Part shown: one piece after another, positions 1 to 9,196 of the stretch | How the letters are laid out: each line of letters opens with the position of its first letter | How positions within the stretch are numbered: the first letter of the stretch is position 1 | Source of the DNA: Tuwongella immobilis | GTDB lineage: Bacteria; Planctomycetota; Planctomycetia; Gemmatales; Gemmataceae | Assembly (NCBI RefSeq): GCF_901538355.1 | Contig: NZ_LR593887.1 | Coordinates: 2,952,920 to 3,016,919, forward strand | Length of the DNA stretch: 64,000 nt | Direction: 5' to 3' | Made by a program: the position numbers and the translations under genes | The notes under the pieces: model-generated | What the model saw: only the letters and a program-made list of their open reading frames with translations | Told to the model about the DNA's origin: nothing | The model's database searches: none

Positions 1-1
1 T

Positions 2-2122
2 CCGGTGCCTGCGGGCAAGATCGGTGTCGGATATGACTTCGGCGAACTGCGTGGGGAAGTGCGTGGAACGGTCTATGTGGATGCGGACCGCGATGGGGTG
101 CTGGATCCGGGCGAGCAACGCTTGCCGGGTGAAATCGTGTCGCTGGTCGATTCGCAAGGCAACGTCTATGCCACGACGACGACCGATGCCAACGGGAACT
201 ATGCCTTCATCGGCATCCCGCCGGGCAACTATCGAGTGGTGCAAACGCAGCCGAATGGCTACTCGTCCAGCACCAGCAACGATGTTCCGGTTTCGGTGCC
301 GCCTAGCAACATTCCGGTGATCGTCAACTTTGGCGAAACCACTGGTTCGCTGTCGGGTTACGTCTACCGCGACTTCGCCATCAACGGCCTGCGTCAGCCC
401 GATCAGGGCGAAACCGGCATCGGTGGGGTGCGCATCACGCTCACTGGAACCGATGTTCGCGGCAACCTCATCAATCGGGAAATCTTCACCGATTCCGCCG
501 GACGGTACGACTTCACCGGTCTGCTGCAAGGCAACTATGTCATCTCTGAGTCGAAGCCCAATGGCTTTTTCTACGATGGCCTGGATACCATCGGCAGCCA
601 AGGTGGATCGACCACCAACGATCGGCACGAGTTGTTCCTGGGTGCGGGTGTCGATGGCATCGAAAACAACTTCGGTGAGAATCCGCCAGCCGATCCGTTT
701 GGGTATGTCTACACGGATCTGAACCGCAACGGCGTCCGCGATCCGGGCGAGCCGGGCATCGCTGGGGTGCCGATCCGCATCGAGGGGATTGCCTTCGCGG
801 GAACTCCGCTGGCTCGTCCGCTGCAAGATTCGGACCTGCCGGGTGGCTCGCGAACCATCTTCACGAATGCTGCGGGACGATACGAGTACCCGATCATTCC
901 GCCAGGCGTCTACACGATCATCCAAGTGCTCCAGCCCGTGGGCTACCTGGACGGTGTGGAAGAGAATGCCGACCCGAACGAACCCGCGACGGTGATCGTC
1001 GGCAACGATCGCTTCGACAACATCGTCCTGGATCCGTTCCCGATTCGTGGGCCGTTCAACTTCGGCGAACTGCTGCCGCAGAATATCAACGAAGTTGGCA
1101 AGCAATCGTTCTTGGCGTCCACGCCATCGGAAATGACGCCGGGAACTTCGGTGATGCCGGTCTTCCCGAGCACGCCGTCGTTCCAAGTGACCACCGGCAC
1201 GCCGCTGCAACCGGCCTTCGTGGTCACCAGCAGTGGCACGGGTGGCTCTCCGGTGGTGCGAGTCTTTGACTTTGCGACCGGCGGCGAAATGCTGCGATTC
1301 GAAGCCTTTGAATCGACCTTCACCGGCGGGGTTCGCACGGCAACCGGCGACATTAACCAAGACGGAATCGCCGACATCATCGTCGTCCCCGGCTTTGGTG
1401 GTGGCCCGATCGTGCGAGTCTTCAGCGGTGTCGATGGCACGGTCATCCGCGAGTTCTTCGCCTATGACCCGAACTTCCGCGATGGCTTGTTTGTCGCGGT
1501 CGGCGATGTCACCGGCGACGGCGTTGTCGATATTGTCACCAGCCCCGGCCAAGGTGGTGGCCCGCACATCCAAGTGTGGGACGGCGTCACCGGCCAAAGC
1601 GTGCGGAGCTTCTTCGCCTACGATTCCAGCTTCCGCGGCGGGGTGCATGTGGCCGTTGGTGACACCGACGGCGACGGATTCGCGGATATCATCACCGGAG
1701 CTGGCTTCGGTGGTGGACCGCACGTCCGAGTCTTTAGCGGTCGAACCGGCGACGAACTGCAAAGTTTCATGGCCTACGATCCGAATGTCCGCGGCGGGGC
1801 ATTCGTGGCGGCAGGCGATGTCGATGGCGATGGCCGAGCGGAAATCATCACTGGGGCCGGTGTGGGCGGTGGACCGAATGTGAAGGTCTTCCGTGGCAGC
1901 GACCTGATGGTGTTGTCCAGCTACTTTGCCTTCGATCCGCGATTCTTCGGCGGGGTCCGAGTCTCCACGCAGGACATCGACGGCGATGGCCGAGCGGAAA
2001 TTGTCAGCGGTACCGGCGACGGCAGCACGCTCGTCACCATCCGCCGATTGCTCGATAACACCGACCTGGAAACCTTCGCTCCGTTCGATCTGAGCGAATC
2101 GGGTGGGGTGTTCGTCGGCTAA
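2..2122 (+). CDS. Secreted SdrD B-like / FG-GAP repeat protein, 3' part (5' end outside window)
   Basis: The frame is open to the left edge, so this is the C-terminal ~706 residues of a larger protein; the GTG at 5 is probably internal. The first ~350 residues hold about three SdrD B-like (CNA-B type) beta-sandwich units, recognisable by DxDRDGVLDPGE/DLNRNGVRDPGE calcium-loop motifs and by GNYAF/GRYDF turns, each ending in NFGE. After a linker (~360-405) come about five ~72-residue FG-GAP/VCBS-like propeller repeats with the core GGGPxVRVFSG...AYDPxxRGG...GDxxGDGxADIITG and Asp-rich Ca2+ loops. Such proteins are usually secreted or surface-attached; role in adhesion or matrix is inferred. No anchor, autotransporter or sorting signal is visible at the C terminus. 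A strong hairpin follows at 2157-2195. Confidence 0.85.
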   Translation, partial: PVPAGKIGVGYDFGELRGEVRGTVYVDADRDGVLDPGEQRLPGEIVSLVDSQGNVYATTTTDANGNYAFIGIPPGNYRVVQTQPNGYSSSTSNDVPVSVPPSNIPVIVNFGETTGSLSGYVYRDFAINGLRQPDQGETGIGGVRITLTGTDVRGNLINREIFTDSAGRYDFTGLLQGNYVISESKPNGFFYDGLDTIGSQGGSTTNDRHELFLGAGVDGIENNFGENPPADPFGYVYTDLNRNGVRDPGEPGIAGVPIRIEGIAFAGTPLARPLQDSDLPGGSRTIFTNAAGRYEYPIIPPGVYTIIQVLQPVGYLDGVEENADPNEPATVIVGNDRFDNIVLDPFPIRGPFNFGELLPQNINEVGKQSFLASTPSEMTPGTSVMPVFPSTPSFQVTTGTPLQPAFVVTSSGTGGSPVVRVFDFATGGEMLRFEAFESTFTGGVRTATGDINQDGIADIIVVPGFGGGPIVRVFSGVDGTVIREFFAYDPNFRDGLFVAVGDVTGDGVVDIVTSPGQGGGPHIQVWDGVTGQSVRSFFAYDSSFRGGVHVAVGDTDGDGFADIITGAGFGGGPHVRVFSGRTGDELQSFMAYDPNVRGGAFVAAGDVDGDGRAEIITGAGVGGGPNVKVFRGSDLMVLSSYFAFDPRFFGGVRVSTQDIDGDGRAEIVSGTGDGSTLVTIRRLLDNTDLETFAPFDLSESGGVFVG
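1225..2110 (+). repeat. Five tandem FG-GAP-like coding repeats (~216 bp period)
   Basis: In-frame degenerate repeats of about 72 codons inside the secreted repeat protein. Each has a GxGGGPxVRVF start, an AYDP/AFDP centre and a D-x-D/T-GDG calcium loop. The DNA of successive copies is visibly similar, for example the recurring ggtggtggcccg and ggcgatgtc blocks. The last copy is the most diverged. Confidence 0.75.
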
Positions 2123-2156
2123 GATTTCACTCCAAGGAATCGTTTGAATTCCTCGC

Positions 2157-2195
2157 AAGCGGCGGTTTTCCGATTTCGATCGGAGATCGCCGCTT
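2157..2195. terminator. Strong hairpin after the repeat-protein gene
   Basis: Outer arms AAGCGGCG (2157-2164) and CGCCGCTT (2188-2195) pair perfectly. Inside them TCCGAT (2169-2174) and ATCGGA (2179-2184) pair across a TTCG tetraloop. It lies 35 bases after the stop codon. The T-tract is weak, so a classical intrinsic terminator is likely but not certain. Confidence 0.65.
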
Positions 2196-2221
2196 GTCGT
2201 GTTTCGGCCAATGCGGATAAT
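2194..2221 (+). promoter_or_regulatory. Candidate sigma-70 promoter for the DUF4261 gene
   Basis: TTGTCG at 2194-2199, a 16-bp spacer and GATAAT at 2216-2221. The start codon at 2243 would give a very short leader. It directly follows the upstream terminator hairpin. By-eye match only. Confidence 0.35.
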
Positions 2222-2242
2222 TCCTCAACACAAGGAGCCGCC

Positions 2243-3181
2243 ATGGATCTGATTGCACGCTATTTTGGGGATCGAACCCAAGCCGAACCGGGGCAACTGG
2301 TTGCGAATCCCGATGTTGAAAATCCGCTGAGCTTTCAACTGCTGTTTCCCGAATCGTTGGATTTGGATGCGGATGGCCTCACGCTGGCGATGCGCACCTA
2401 TCACCCGGATCTCGCCCGTGCCCAGGTGGAAATCGACACGCTGCAAGATCCTCAGGCGGCGGAGTCTGTTGCGGAGATCATCCCGAATTCGCCCGTGTCG
2501 CCGGGGTTGATTGGCCTGGCGGGGTGGGATCAGCATGTGGTGCAAATCATCGGCATCAATGCGCCGATTCCCGAAGCGGTGTTGGAGGCCACGGTTGCGC
2601 CGGGGCATTATCCGCAGGAATTGAAAGCGCTCGCGGCGGAGCATCAATCGCACGTGTTGCTGTTTTACGCCGGATATGATCCCGACCCGGTCGAGCAGTA
2701 TGTCGCGCTCGGGGTGGTTTCTGCTGCTTTAGCGCGATTTGGCGCGATTCTGATCCTCAACGAAGCGGCTCGCGCCTCGATTCCCGCCGGAATGATCGCA
2801 CCGGATGAGGGCGACGAAGATTTGTTGGCGCTTCTGCGCGACTTACCGATCCCGCTCTTGTACGGCGGATTCGTCAAAATGGAAGACGACGAAGAACCTG
2901 GCGTGTGGATGCGCACGTTTGGCAACCCGCTCATGGGATTACCCGACTTGGCGCATCGTGCACCCAGTCACGAGCAGGGCAGTTTCGTCTTTGATTTATT
3001 TACGAATGTGTTGGATTATCTGCGGAAATCCGGCAAACAGTTCGCACCGGGTGACCGCCTGACATTAGGCGACGATGTGGAGATGGAAGTGCGATTGGCC
3101 CGCGAAGATGAGCCGTTCTTGTTATCGATGGGCGAGATGTTCGTCTTGGAGATGCGGCTCAAATCGCGGGATGCGACTTGA
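2243..3181 (+). CDS. DUF4261 domain-containing protein
   Basis: The start at 2243 is chosen because AAGGAG lies 7-8 bases upstream; the open frame extends further up but without coding character. The product is 312 aa, acidic and soluble, with no signal peptide or membrane segment. The C-terminal half (GNPLMGLPDLA, then a segment around SFVFDLFTNVLDYL, then GDRL) resembles the DUF4261 family, proteins of unknown function seen beside immunity-like or SUKH-type genes in other bacteria. Nothing here suggests a toxin partner: the neighbours are a secreted repeat protein and an unrelated minus-strand membrane protein. The family assignment is from memory of its shape. Confidence 0.6.
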   Translation: MDLIARYFGDRTQAEPGQLVANPDVENPLSFQLLFPESLDLDADGLTLAMRTYHPDLARAQVEIDTLQDPQAAESVAEIIPNSPVSPGLIGLAGWDQHVVQIIGINAPIPEAVLEATVAPGHYPQELKALAAEHQSHVLLFYAGYDPDPVEQYVALGVVSAALARFGAILILNEAARASIPAGMIAPDEGDEDLLALLRDLPIPLLYGGFVKMEDDEEPGVWMRTFGNPLMGLPDLAHRAPSHEQGSFVFDLFTNVLDYLRKSGKQFAPGDRLTLGDDVEMEVRLAREDEPFLLSMGEMFVLEMRLKSRDAT

Positions 3182-3213
3182 GCCACGGAACCGCGCGAGT
3201 CTCCAAGGTTGAC

Positions 3214-4101
3214 TTATTCTTTGGGAGCATCGAAGTCGGAATAATCGCTTTGGAATGCCTCATCGGGATCGGGCAACCGATTGGGGAACAACTTCTCCAA
3301 CACGGGCCAGAATTCGCCGGGATAGGTCATCATCGTGAGAGAGGTTTCGACCGGTTTTTTCTTTTCGTCCAAAACGGTATCGCGGACTTCCAGCACCATG
3401 GTGGAATTTCCCCCGCAGTGCGAGCAGACATGAGCCAGGACTTCCGCCCGCGATTTGGGACCGTTCGGATTCACCGCAGCGAAATCGAGCAACTCGCCGC
3501 GTTCGATGGTGCTCACGGTCTCGCTTCGCCATAAGTCGGGGCGTCCCAAGGAGTAGCGGCTTTTCCAGGAATTGCAGACTGTGCAGAATGGTCGGTTCGC
3601 GGCGGCGGCAATCACCGCGTAGCAGCTTCCTCCGCCGACGACGAAGCTGACCGTGAACAGGGCATATTCGCGGAATTCGCGTGAAAATGCGAATTGCCAG
3701 AAATCGGGTCGTGGGATGGCCGCCCGACCATACTCGCTGAGCAGGTTCCCGACGATGACTCCCACCATGCCCGCAAGCCCGGCCATGCCAGCAATGTGCG
3801 GGTTTGAGATGCGGCCCAAGGTCACTCCGAGGTAGCCAACCCCGCCAAGCACCACCCCCAGGAGAATCAAGGTCAGCCAGGAAAAACAGAAGGCACAGCA
3901 GCCAATGTTGCCCAGCAGTTCGCGCATCAGCCAGCCAAAGCCCACTCCGGCCGAGATCAGCGCAATGAACAACACGATGGTGGCGGGGGCAGGTGCGGTA
4001 CCAGCGGCGACATAAGGAGTTACGGAAACTCGGTAGGTCGGCATCATCGGCGAGTCGGTCGATTGGCGTGGGGGGATTTCCAGGAAATCATCAGTGCTCA
4101 T
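3214..4101 (-). CDS. Polytopic membrane protein with two cytosolic CxxC pairs
   Basis: 295 aa. After a ~35-residue polar N terminus come about four hydrophobic helices (~40-60, 66-95, 100-120, 143-165). The remaining C-terminal domain is soluble and contains two CxxC pairs, FCTVC and CSHC, suggesting a small zinc-binding or redox site. A further CCAFC cluster sits at the second helix. I do not recognise a named family. It faces the TPR-DUF3299 gene across a 200-bp divergent gap. Function unknown. Confidence 0.7.
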   Translation of the reverse strand: MSTDDFLEIPPRQSTDSPMMPTYRVSVTPYVAAGTAPAPATIVLFIALISAGVGFGWLMRELLGNIGCCAFCFSWLTLILLGVVLGGVGYLGVTLGRISNPHIAGMAGLAGMVGVIVGNLLSEYGRAAIPRPDFWQFAFSREFREYALFTVSFVVGGGSCYAVIAAAANRPFCTVCNSWKSRYSLGRPDLWRSETVSTIERGELLDFAAVNPNGPKSRAEVLAHVCSHCGGNSTMVLEVRDTVLDEKKKPVETSLTMMTYPGEFWPVLEKLFPNRLPDPDEAFQSDYSDFDAPKE

Positions 4102-4190
4102 ACGCCCTCCTCAATCGTGGCGATCGACAATCGTTGCGATGCCAGGATAAGCTACAGAACCGATTCGATTCGGGAAACTCAGAAATTGGC

Positions 4191-4212
4191 TTTCCGATGA
4201 ATCCATCGGAAA
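4191..4212. promoter_or_regulatory. 9-bp inverted repeat in a divergent intergenic region
   Basis: TTTCCGATG (4191-4199), a 4-base loop, then CATCGGAAA (4204-4212). It lies between the divergent genes starting at 4101 (minus) and 4303 (plus). It could be an operator dyad or a leader hairpin. No clear promoter hexamers were found beside it. Confidence 0.35.
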
Positions 4213-4302
4213 CCGGACACGCATCTGCTCACGGTGAATCGATTGTGTCAGGATGATCGAGTGTGCGGTGGAGCATCCAGGAAGTCCATTCGGAGGTTGG
4301 GT

Positions 4303-5544
4303 ATGCGGTGGATCATTGGCATCCTCGGACTGTTGATCGGAACCCCTGTCTGGGCTGGGATTTACTGCGGAATCGAACCGATTGCACCGCTGCCGACACA
4401 AATGCGCGGCTTCTTGTTGGATCACCGGTTGCTCCGTGCGTTGACGCTGCCGCCGCAATCGGGCTTGCCCGAATCGTTGCTCAAGCAGACGTATCGGCAA
4501 ACGCTCCGTCAATTGCTCGATCTCGGAGCCACCCGACCCCTGACTGCGACCGAGTTGGCCGATGTCACCGCATTGCAATTGCGATTGGGCGAAGCGTCGG
4601 CCGTAGTCGCTCGCTTGGCACCGCTCAGTCGCCAGTTTGCAGACGATCATCGCATCCAATCGCATCTCGCCCTGGCGTGGTTTCTGCAAGGCGATCTCGC
4701 GCGGGCAATCCCGTTGCAGCAGCTCGCTTGGGAGCTATCCCCCCAGGAATTTCGAGAGGCGGAACGGGCATTGCTGCGTCTGATGCAATCGCGAGCCCGG
4801 AATCCGAAGTCGGATGGGCTTGATCCCATTTTGACGCTGCCGGCAACGCCCAGCGATGCCGACTTGACCGCAGCCGTGGCGACACTCCAACGGGTTGCCT
4901 TGTGGCTGCCTGCCGATGGCCGGGTGTTGTGGCAGTTGGGCGAGCGGGTCTTTCAACTGGGCGACCTTCGCACAGCCGTCGCGATTCTCGATGGCTGTGT
5001 CGGGGAATTCGCACTGGGAAATCCGGAATTGCGCCGAAATCGCACCAAATGGCGAGAGGAATTGGACCGAATCGAGGCCGACCCCATGGGGCATCTCCAG
5101 GCTCGCACGCGACTTGCGGCAAAATCGAACCGACCGTTACTTCGCCGATTCGATCCTGCGATTCTGCCAAAGATTCAACCGACCGGAATCACCCCACTCC
5201 CGTGGCCCATTTTGGGGGAAACCTCGATGGGCAATCGCTTTCCGCCGCGGTACCCCGATTATGTCACCCGATTGAACGGGCGACGGGTGCAATTGACGGG
5301 GTTCATTCAACCGGTGGGCGATGATCCGAACGGCGGCACCGTGATCCTGTTGGAATTCCCGATTGGCTGCTGGTTTTGCGAAACGCCGGACTTTACCGGA
5401 ATGATCGCGGTGAAACTCCCACCGGATCGGAAAATCACTCCGCGACAAGCCGTGCAAATTGAAGGGAAATTCCGGCTGAATTTTGAGAATCCCGAAGACT
5501 ATCTCTTCGAATTGGATGAGGTTCGCATCGGTGCCATCGAATGA
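4303..5544 (+). CDS. Exported TPR-like protein with C-terminal DUF3299 domain
   Basis: The start at 4303 is preferred over the longer frame because it has GGAGG just upstream and begins a clean signal peptide (MRWIIGILGLLIGTPVWAG). The mature protein is about 395 aa. Residues ~60-270 are helical with TPR-like spacing (leucine/alanine-rich repeats such as LAWFLQGDLARAIPLQQLAW). The last ~100 residues match DUF3299: a beta-rich domain with RVQLTGFIQP, LLEFPIGCWFCETPD and VQIEGKFRL. DUF3299 proteins are exported and of unknown function; the conserved Cys pair (CWFC) may bind metal or be redox-active. The TPR-DUF3299 combination suggests an envelope-located scaffold. Confidence 0.7.
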   Translation: MRWIIGILGLLIGTPVWAGIYCGIEPIAPLPTQMRGFLLDHRLLRALTLPPQSGLPESLLKQTYRQTLRQLLDLGATRPLTATELADVTALQLRLGEASAVVARLAPLSRQFADDHRIQSHLALAWFLQGDLARAIPLQQLAWELSPQEFREAERALLRLMQSRARNPKSDGLDPILTLPATPSDADLTAAVATLQRVALWLPADGRVLWQLGERVFQLGDLRTAVAILDGCVGEFALGNPELRRNRTKWREELDRIEADPMGHLQARTRLAAKSNRPLLRRFDPAILPKIQPTGITPLPWPILGETSMGNRFPPRYPDYVTRLNGRRVQLTGFIQPVGDDPNGGTVILLEFPIGCWFCETPDFTGMIAVKLPPDRKITPRQAVQIEGKFRLNFENPEDYLFELDEVRIGAIE

Positions 5545-5620
5545 CGATTCCTGCATGGCTGTGCGGGAATGTTCAATCGGCAGCGATGCCATCCGGGATT
5601 CCATCCGGCGGAATCGCGAC

Positions 5621-7123
5621 TCATGATTGCGATTCTGCGACGAACTCGGCGGCAAGGGGCAAGCGAATGCGAATCTGTGTGCCGACGCCGAATTCGGATT
5701 CAACGTGAATGCTGCCGCGATGCTGCCGAACGATCTGCTGGACCGAAAAGAGTCCCAAGCCGGTCCCTTGGCCGGGATCTTTGGTCGTGAAAAAGGGGTC
5801 GAAGATGCGTTCGCGGTGTTCGGGGCGAATTCCGCTCCCCGTGTCGGCGACGATGATTTCGACTTGCTCCGGGGTGGCAGTCCGATTGATTTCCGAGCGA
5901 TTCACGGGAATGTGCTGCCAGAGAATCTGGATGCGTCCGCCGTCTGGCATTGCGTCTTGCGCATTGATGCACAAGCATTGCAGCATCTGCATCAATTGCG
6001 GGAGATCACCATCAATGGTCAAGACGGCTTCTGATCGTGCGAATTGGAGTTCGATTCGCGAGTCGAGCATTCCTCGAAGCCGTTCCTCGGCTTGCGACAT
6101 CCAATCGGATACCCGAATTCGCTGCTGTTCGATGGTTGCTTGATTGCGGGAAAGCGAGAGGATTTGTCGGACCAGGTCGGAACTGCGGTCGATCGACTCG
6201 GCCATCGTTTGAAGAATGCTGGGATGCGGGGGGGATGCCGAATCCAGTCGCATCAGATCGACACCCATTCGGACGGGTGTGAGGAGGTTGTTCAATTCGT
6301 GAGCCAACCCCATGGCCAACGTGCCGATGCTCTCAAACCGTTGCGCCCGAGCGATTTGCATCTCAAGTGCGTACTGTTCGGTAATGTCTTGCAACACGAC
6401 CAGCACCGTATCGACAATCGAGATTGGCGACACTGGAATCACCCGAAGCGACCAAAGCCGTTGTGCGGAATCGCGAAATTGACATTGTCGGGATTCCGCA
6501 TATTGGAACGTAGCCTCGAGTTCGCGCTCGATCACATTCTTCAGTTCCGGCGGGGCAATCCATCCGTGCGCCTCGATGGATTGGATTTCCAGGGGTGCAG
6601 CCGCGTGATGATTGGAGCGAATGACCTGCCGGTGACGATTCACGAGCAGGATCTGCTCGGGGATATTCTCGGCGAGCAGACGCCAATAGCGTTGGGAATC
6701 GATGGTCCGGGTGATGTCCGTGAACACGCTGATGACGCGCATCGGTTGTTCCGGCGTGGCTGTATTCAACGGATAGGCGTTGATTTGAATCCAGGTCACG
6801 GTGCCATCGGGCCAATCGAGTCCCGCGACGGCGTTATGGATCGGTTGCCCCGTTTGAAAGACACGGTGAACCGGCCATTCATCGAGCGGAAACGCACGGC
6901 CATCCAGGTCGATCAGCCTACGCCACGGTAACGGTTCCAGGACGGAATACGGTTCGGAGCGACGCGGGAGACGGAGAATCGATTCGGCGGCGGAATTGAG
7001 GAGGACAAACGCTCGATTCGAGCCGGAAATCGCCACCCCTTCTGCCATCAATGCCAAAAAAGCGGGGTAATCGTCCGGCGAGAGCAGATCGGGAGTGGGG
7101 TTCGAGCCGGTTGAATCCGACAT
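5621..7123 (-). CDS. PAS-domain sensor histidine kinase (NtrB-like)
   Basis: Start chosen at the ATG at 7123 (MSDSTG), 500 aa; a GTG at 7219, two bases after the upstream stop, would add 32 unconserved residues. No membrane segment, so the protein is cytosolic. Two PAS-like domains (~15-135 and ~145-255) precede the dimerisation helix with the phospho-acceptor His275 in [12 protein letters not shown]. The ATPase domain shows the N box ([12 protein letters not shown]), G1 (DTGSGI), F (FDPFFTTK) and G2 (GTGLGL) boxes, all intact. The HELNN H box is typical of NtrB-like kinases. It follows the DUF1080 gene closely and is probably co-transcribed. No response regulator is adjacent, so it is an orphan kinase. 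Confidence 0.88.
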   Translation of the reverse strand: MSDSTGSNPTPDLLSPDDYPAFLALMAEGVAISGSNRAFVLLNSAAESILRLPRRSEPYSVLEPLPWRRLIDLDGRAFPLDEWPVHRVFQTGQPIHNAVAGLDWPDGTVTWIQINAYPLNTATPEQPMRVISVFTDITRTIDSQRYWRLLAENIPEQILLVNRHRQVIRSNHHAAAPLEIQSIEAHGWIAPPELKNVIERELEATFQYAESRQCQFRDSAQRLWSLRVIPVSPISIVDTVLVVLQDITEQYALEMQIARAQRFESIGTLAMGLAHELNNLLTPVRMGVDLMRLDSASPPHPSILQTMAESIDRSSDLVRQILSLSRNQATIEQQRIRVSDWMSQAEERLRGMLDSRIELQFARSEAVLTIDGDLPQLMQMLQCLCINAQDAMPDGGRIQILWQHIPVNRSEINRTATPEQVEIIVADTGSGIRPEHRERIFDPFFTTKDPGQGTGLGLFSVQQIVRQHRGSIHVESEFGVGTQIRIRLPLAAEFVAESQS

Positions 7124-7221
7124 CGGTCGTGAGCGTCCGGGGAATCCACGAAACCACGCGGTTCCATTCTCGACTCGTGATTCGGGCGGATTCACGGGCC
7201 GAGAAGGAAGCGCATCCACGA

Positions 7222-7827
7222 TTACTTCGAGAGATTCTTGAACACGATATCGCTGTAGACCACTTCCATCGGCGGGCCGGCATGCAGTTGGAAGGCGAGG
7301 ATGCCATCGGCAGGCATCTTGTATTCGCCATCCGTCATGACGGTGCCGTTAATGGTGATGGTCACTCGATTGTCTTTGCAGAGGATGTGGTATTCGTTGA
7401 CACCGTCGGCCTTGACCTTCGACTTCACGACATCGGCGGACGATGCCTTCATCATGCCACCAAAGCGTTCCCCGTACAGGCTGCCCCAATATTGGGCTCC
7501 GATATCGCATTGCGGCCCGGCGACAACGAACTTGCTGCGATCGTCAATCTTGCTGCGAATTTGCACGCCGCTGTTGCCGATGCCGCCCTTGAGTTGCACC
7601 TTGAAGCTGAGTTCAAAGTTGGAATATTTGGCCTTGCTGCACAGGAAGGTGTTGAACTTCAGGCCGGTCTTGGCAGTGCCAGTGACGGTGGTGCCGTCTA
7701 CTTTCCAGAGATCTTCCAGTCCTTCCCAGTTCTCGGCTTTCAGGAACTCTTTGGTGTCATCGGCGCGGGTCATGCCGGGGATGGCCAGAACCAGAAGCAC
7801 CGCCAAGCTGGCGAGAGTGTGACGCAT
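7222..7827 (-). CDS. DUF1080 (3-keto-disaccharide hydrolase-like) secreted protein
   Basis: 201 aa with a signal peptide (MRHTLASLAVLLVLAIPGMTRA). The mature part is one concanavalin-like jelly-roll domain with DUF1080 hallmarks: LWKVDGTTVTG near the start, FELSFKVQLKGGIGNSGVQIRS in the middle and an LQLHAGPPMEV-like strand near the end (here FQLHAGPPMEV). The family is very abundant in Planctomycetes; some members hydrolyse 3-keto-disaccharides, but most are uncharacterised. It acts outside the cytoplasmic membrane. It is the first gene of a likely two-gene unit with the histidine kinase. Confidence 0.88.
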   Translation of the reverse strand: MRHTLASLAVLLVLAIPGMTRADDTKEFLKAENWEGLEDLWKVDGTTVTGTAKTGLKFNTFLCSKAKYSNFELSFKVQLKGGIGNSGVQIRSKIDDRSKFVVAGPQCDIGAQYWGSLYGERFGGMMKASSADVVKSKVKADGVNEYHILCKDNRVTITINGTVMTDGEYKMPADGILAFQLHAGPPMEVVYSDIVFKNLSK

Positions 7828-7902
7828 GTTCGAAACTCCAATCCGCAGAAATCAACCCAAATGGACCGATCGACCGCGCGACTCGCAACGGTCGGGAGAA
7901 CG

Positions 7903-7917
7903 GCATTCGAGGAATGC
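7903..7917. promoter_or_regulatory. 6-bp dyad in a divergent promoter region
   Basis: GCATTC (7903-7908), a 3-base spacer and GAATGC (7912-7917). It sits in the 208-bp gap between the divergent DUF1080 gene and the agmatine deiminase-family gene. It could be a repressor or activator site. Short dyads of this kind also arise by chance. Confidence 0.2.
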
Positions 7918-8035
7918 TGTCATGGTGCGGGCTTGCAGGGGGAAAAGCAATTGAATTTCGCCGCTTGCCGTCTGCTTTCTCGGATCTACCCTGGAAAGAA
8001 ACGGATCGGGATCAATCGACAAGGTGAGAGCATTC

Positions 8036-9112
8036 ATGAGCCAAGCCACGGACTATCGCATGCCAGCCGAATGGGAGCCGCATTTGGCCACCTGGATTGC
8101 CTGGCCGCATCGACAATCCGATTGGCCGGGCAAATTCCGTCCCATCCCATGGGTGTATTGCGAAATCGTGCGTCAACTAACGCAATGCGAGCGCGTGCGA
8201 ATCGAAGTCGTGGATGCCACCCAAGAAGCCGATGCCCGCAAAAAGTTGCAGCGTGCCGGCGTCGATCTCACCCGAGTCGATTTCTACACGATTCCCACCA
8301 ATCGCTGTTGGACGCGGGACCACGGTCCGATTTTTGTCACGAATTCCGCCGGACAGAAAGCGATTACCGATTGGCACTTCAACGCTTGGGCGAAATACCC
8401 CGATTGGCAATTGGATGATGCCGTCCCCGCGACGATTGCCGCTCACCATCAGCTGCCCGCTTGGCAGCCCACCTTTCAAGGTCGGCGAGTGGTCCTTGAA
8501 GGCGGAAGCATCGAAGTCAACGGCGCTGGCGTGCTAATGACGACCGAGGAATGCCTGCTCAGCGAGGTGCAGCAGCGCAATCCCGGAATGACTCGGGAAG
8601 ACCTCGAAGCGACCTTCGCCACCTATCTGGGGATTCGCCAGGTCATTTGGTTGGATCGCGGCGTGGTCGGCGATGATACGCACGGCCACATTGATGATTT
8701 GGCCCGATTCGTCAACCCGACGACGATTGTGACCGTGCTGGAAGATTCCATTTCGGACGAGAATTTTGAGCCGTTGCATGAGAATCTGGAGCGACTCAAG
8801 GCGGCAAGGCGAATCGATGGCGGTCGGTACGAAATCATCACGCTCCCGATGCCCGATCCGGTCGTGTTTGATGGGCAACGGCTGCCGGCGAGTTATGCGA
8901 ATTTCTACATCGCCAATGATCGCGTGATTGTGCCGACGTTCAACGACCGCAAGGATCGTCTGGCCTTGGGGCAACTGGCGGAGTTGTTCCCGGATCGTGA
9001 CGTGGTGGGCATCCACTGCGGCGATTTGGTGTGGGGATTGGGTACGCTGCACTGCATGACGCAACAGGAACCGTTGGGAGCAGGGGAGTCGTTGGGCTTT
9101 GCCGCGGGTTGA
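8036..9112 (+). CDS. Agmatine deiminase / peptidyl-arginine deiminase-family enzyme
   Basis: The start at 8036 follows AAGGTGAG by about 7 bases; the GTG at 8024 overlaps that site and is less likely. The 358-aa protein has the whole pentein-fold catalytic set: WTRDHGPIFV, GGSIEVNG, the Asp/His pair in DTHGHIDD, and the nucleophilic Cys in LGTLHCMTQQ near the C terminus. Agmatine deiminase converts agmatine to N-carbamoylputrescine and ammonia, the first step of one putrescine route. No partner (aguB, aguD) lies nearby. No signal peptide, so the cytosolic agmatine enzyme is more likely than an exported peptidyl-arginine deiminase. Exact substrate is inferred. Confidence 0.85.
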   Translation: MSQATDYRMPAEWEPHLATWIAWPHRQSDWPGKFRPIPWVYCEIVRQLTQCERVRIEVVDATQEADARKKLQRAGVDLTRVDFYTIPTNRCWTRDHGPIFVTNSAGQKAITDWHFNAWAKYPDWQLDDAVPATIAAHHQLPAWQPTFQGRRVVLEGGSIEVNGAGVLMTTEECLLSEVQQRNPGMTREDLEATFATYLGIRQVIWLDRGVVGDDTHGHIDDLARFVNPTTIVTVLEDSISDENFEPLHENLERLKAARRIDGGRYEIITLPMPDPVVFDGQRLPASYANFYIANDRVIVPTFNDRKDRLALGQLAELFPDRDVVGIHCGDLVWGLGTLHCMTQQEPLGAGESLGFAAG

Positions 9113-9151
9113 GCATTGGACGATCCCTGCGCCATGCGGCTATGAATCGAA

Positions 9152-9171
9152 CAGACTCAACGACGAGTCTG
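9152..9171 (+). terminator. Hairpin between the deiminase-family and PQQ-propeller genes
   Basis: CAGACTC (9152-9158), a 6-base loop and GAGTCTG (9165-9171), 40 bases after the deiminase stop and 26 before the next start. No T-tract follows, so it may be a weak terminator or a leader structure. Confidence 0.35.
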
Positions 9172-9196
9172 GGAGTGGATTCAACGGAGAAGCCGA

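Noticed and set aside
2243-3181. Immunity protein of a toxin system (because of DUF4261)
   Set aside because: No toxin gene is adjacent and both neighbours are unrelated; the family's role is unknown.
7051-8418. 455-aa plus-strand open frame spanning three genes
   Set aside because: It crosses the kinase, the DUF1080 gene, a promoter region and the start of the deiminase-family gene in the wrong frame.
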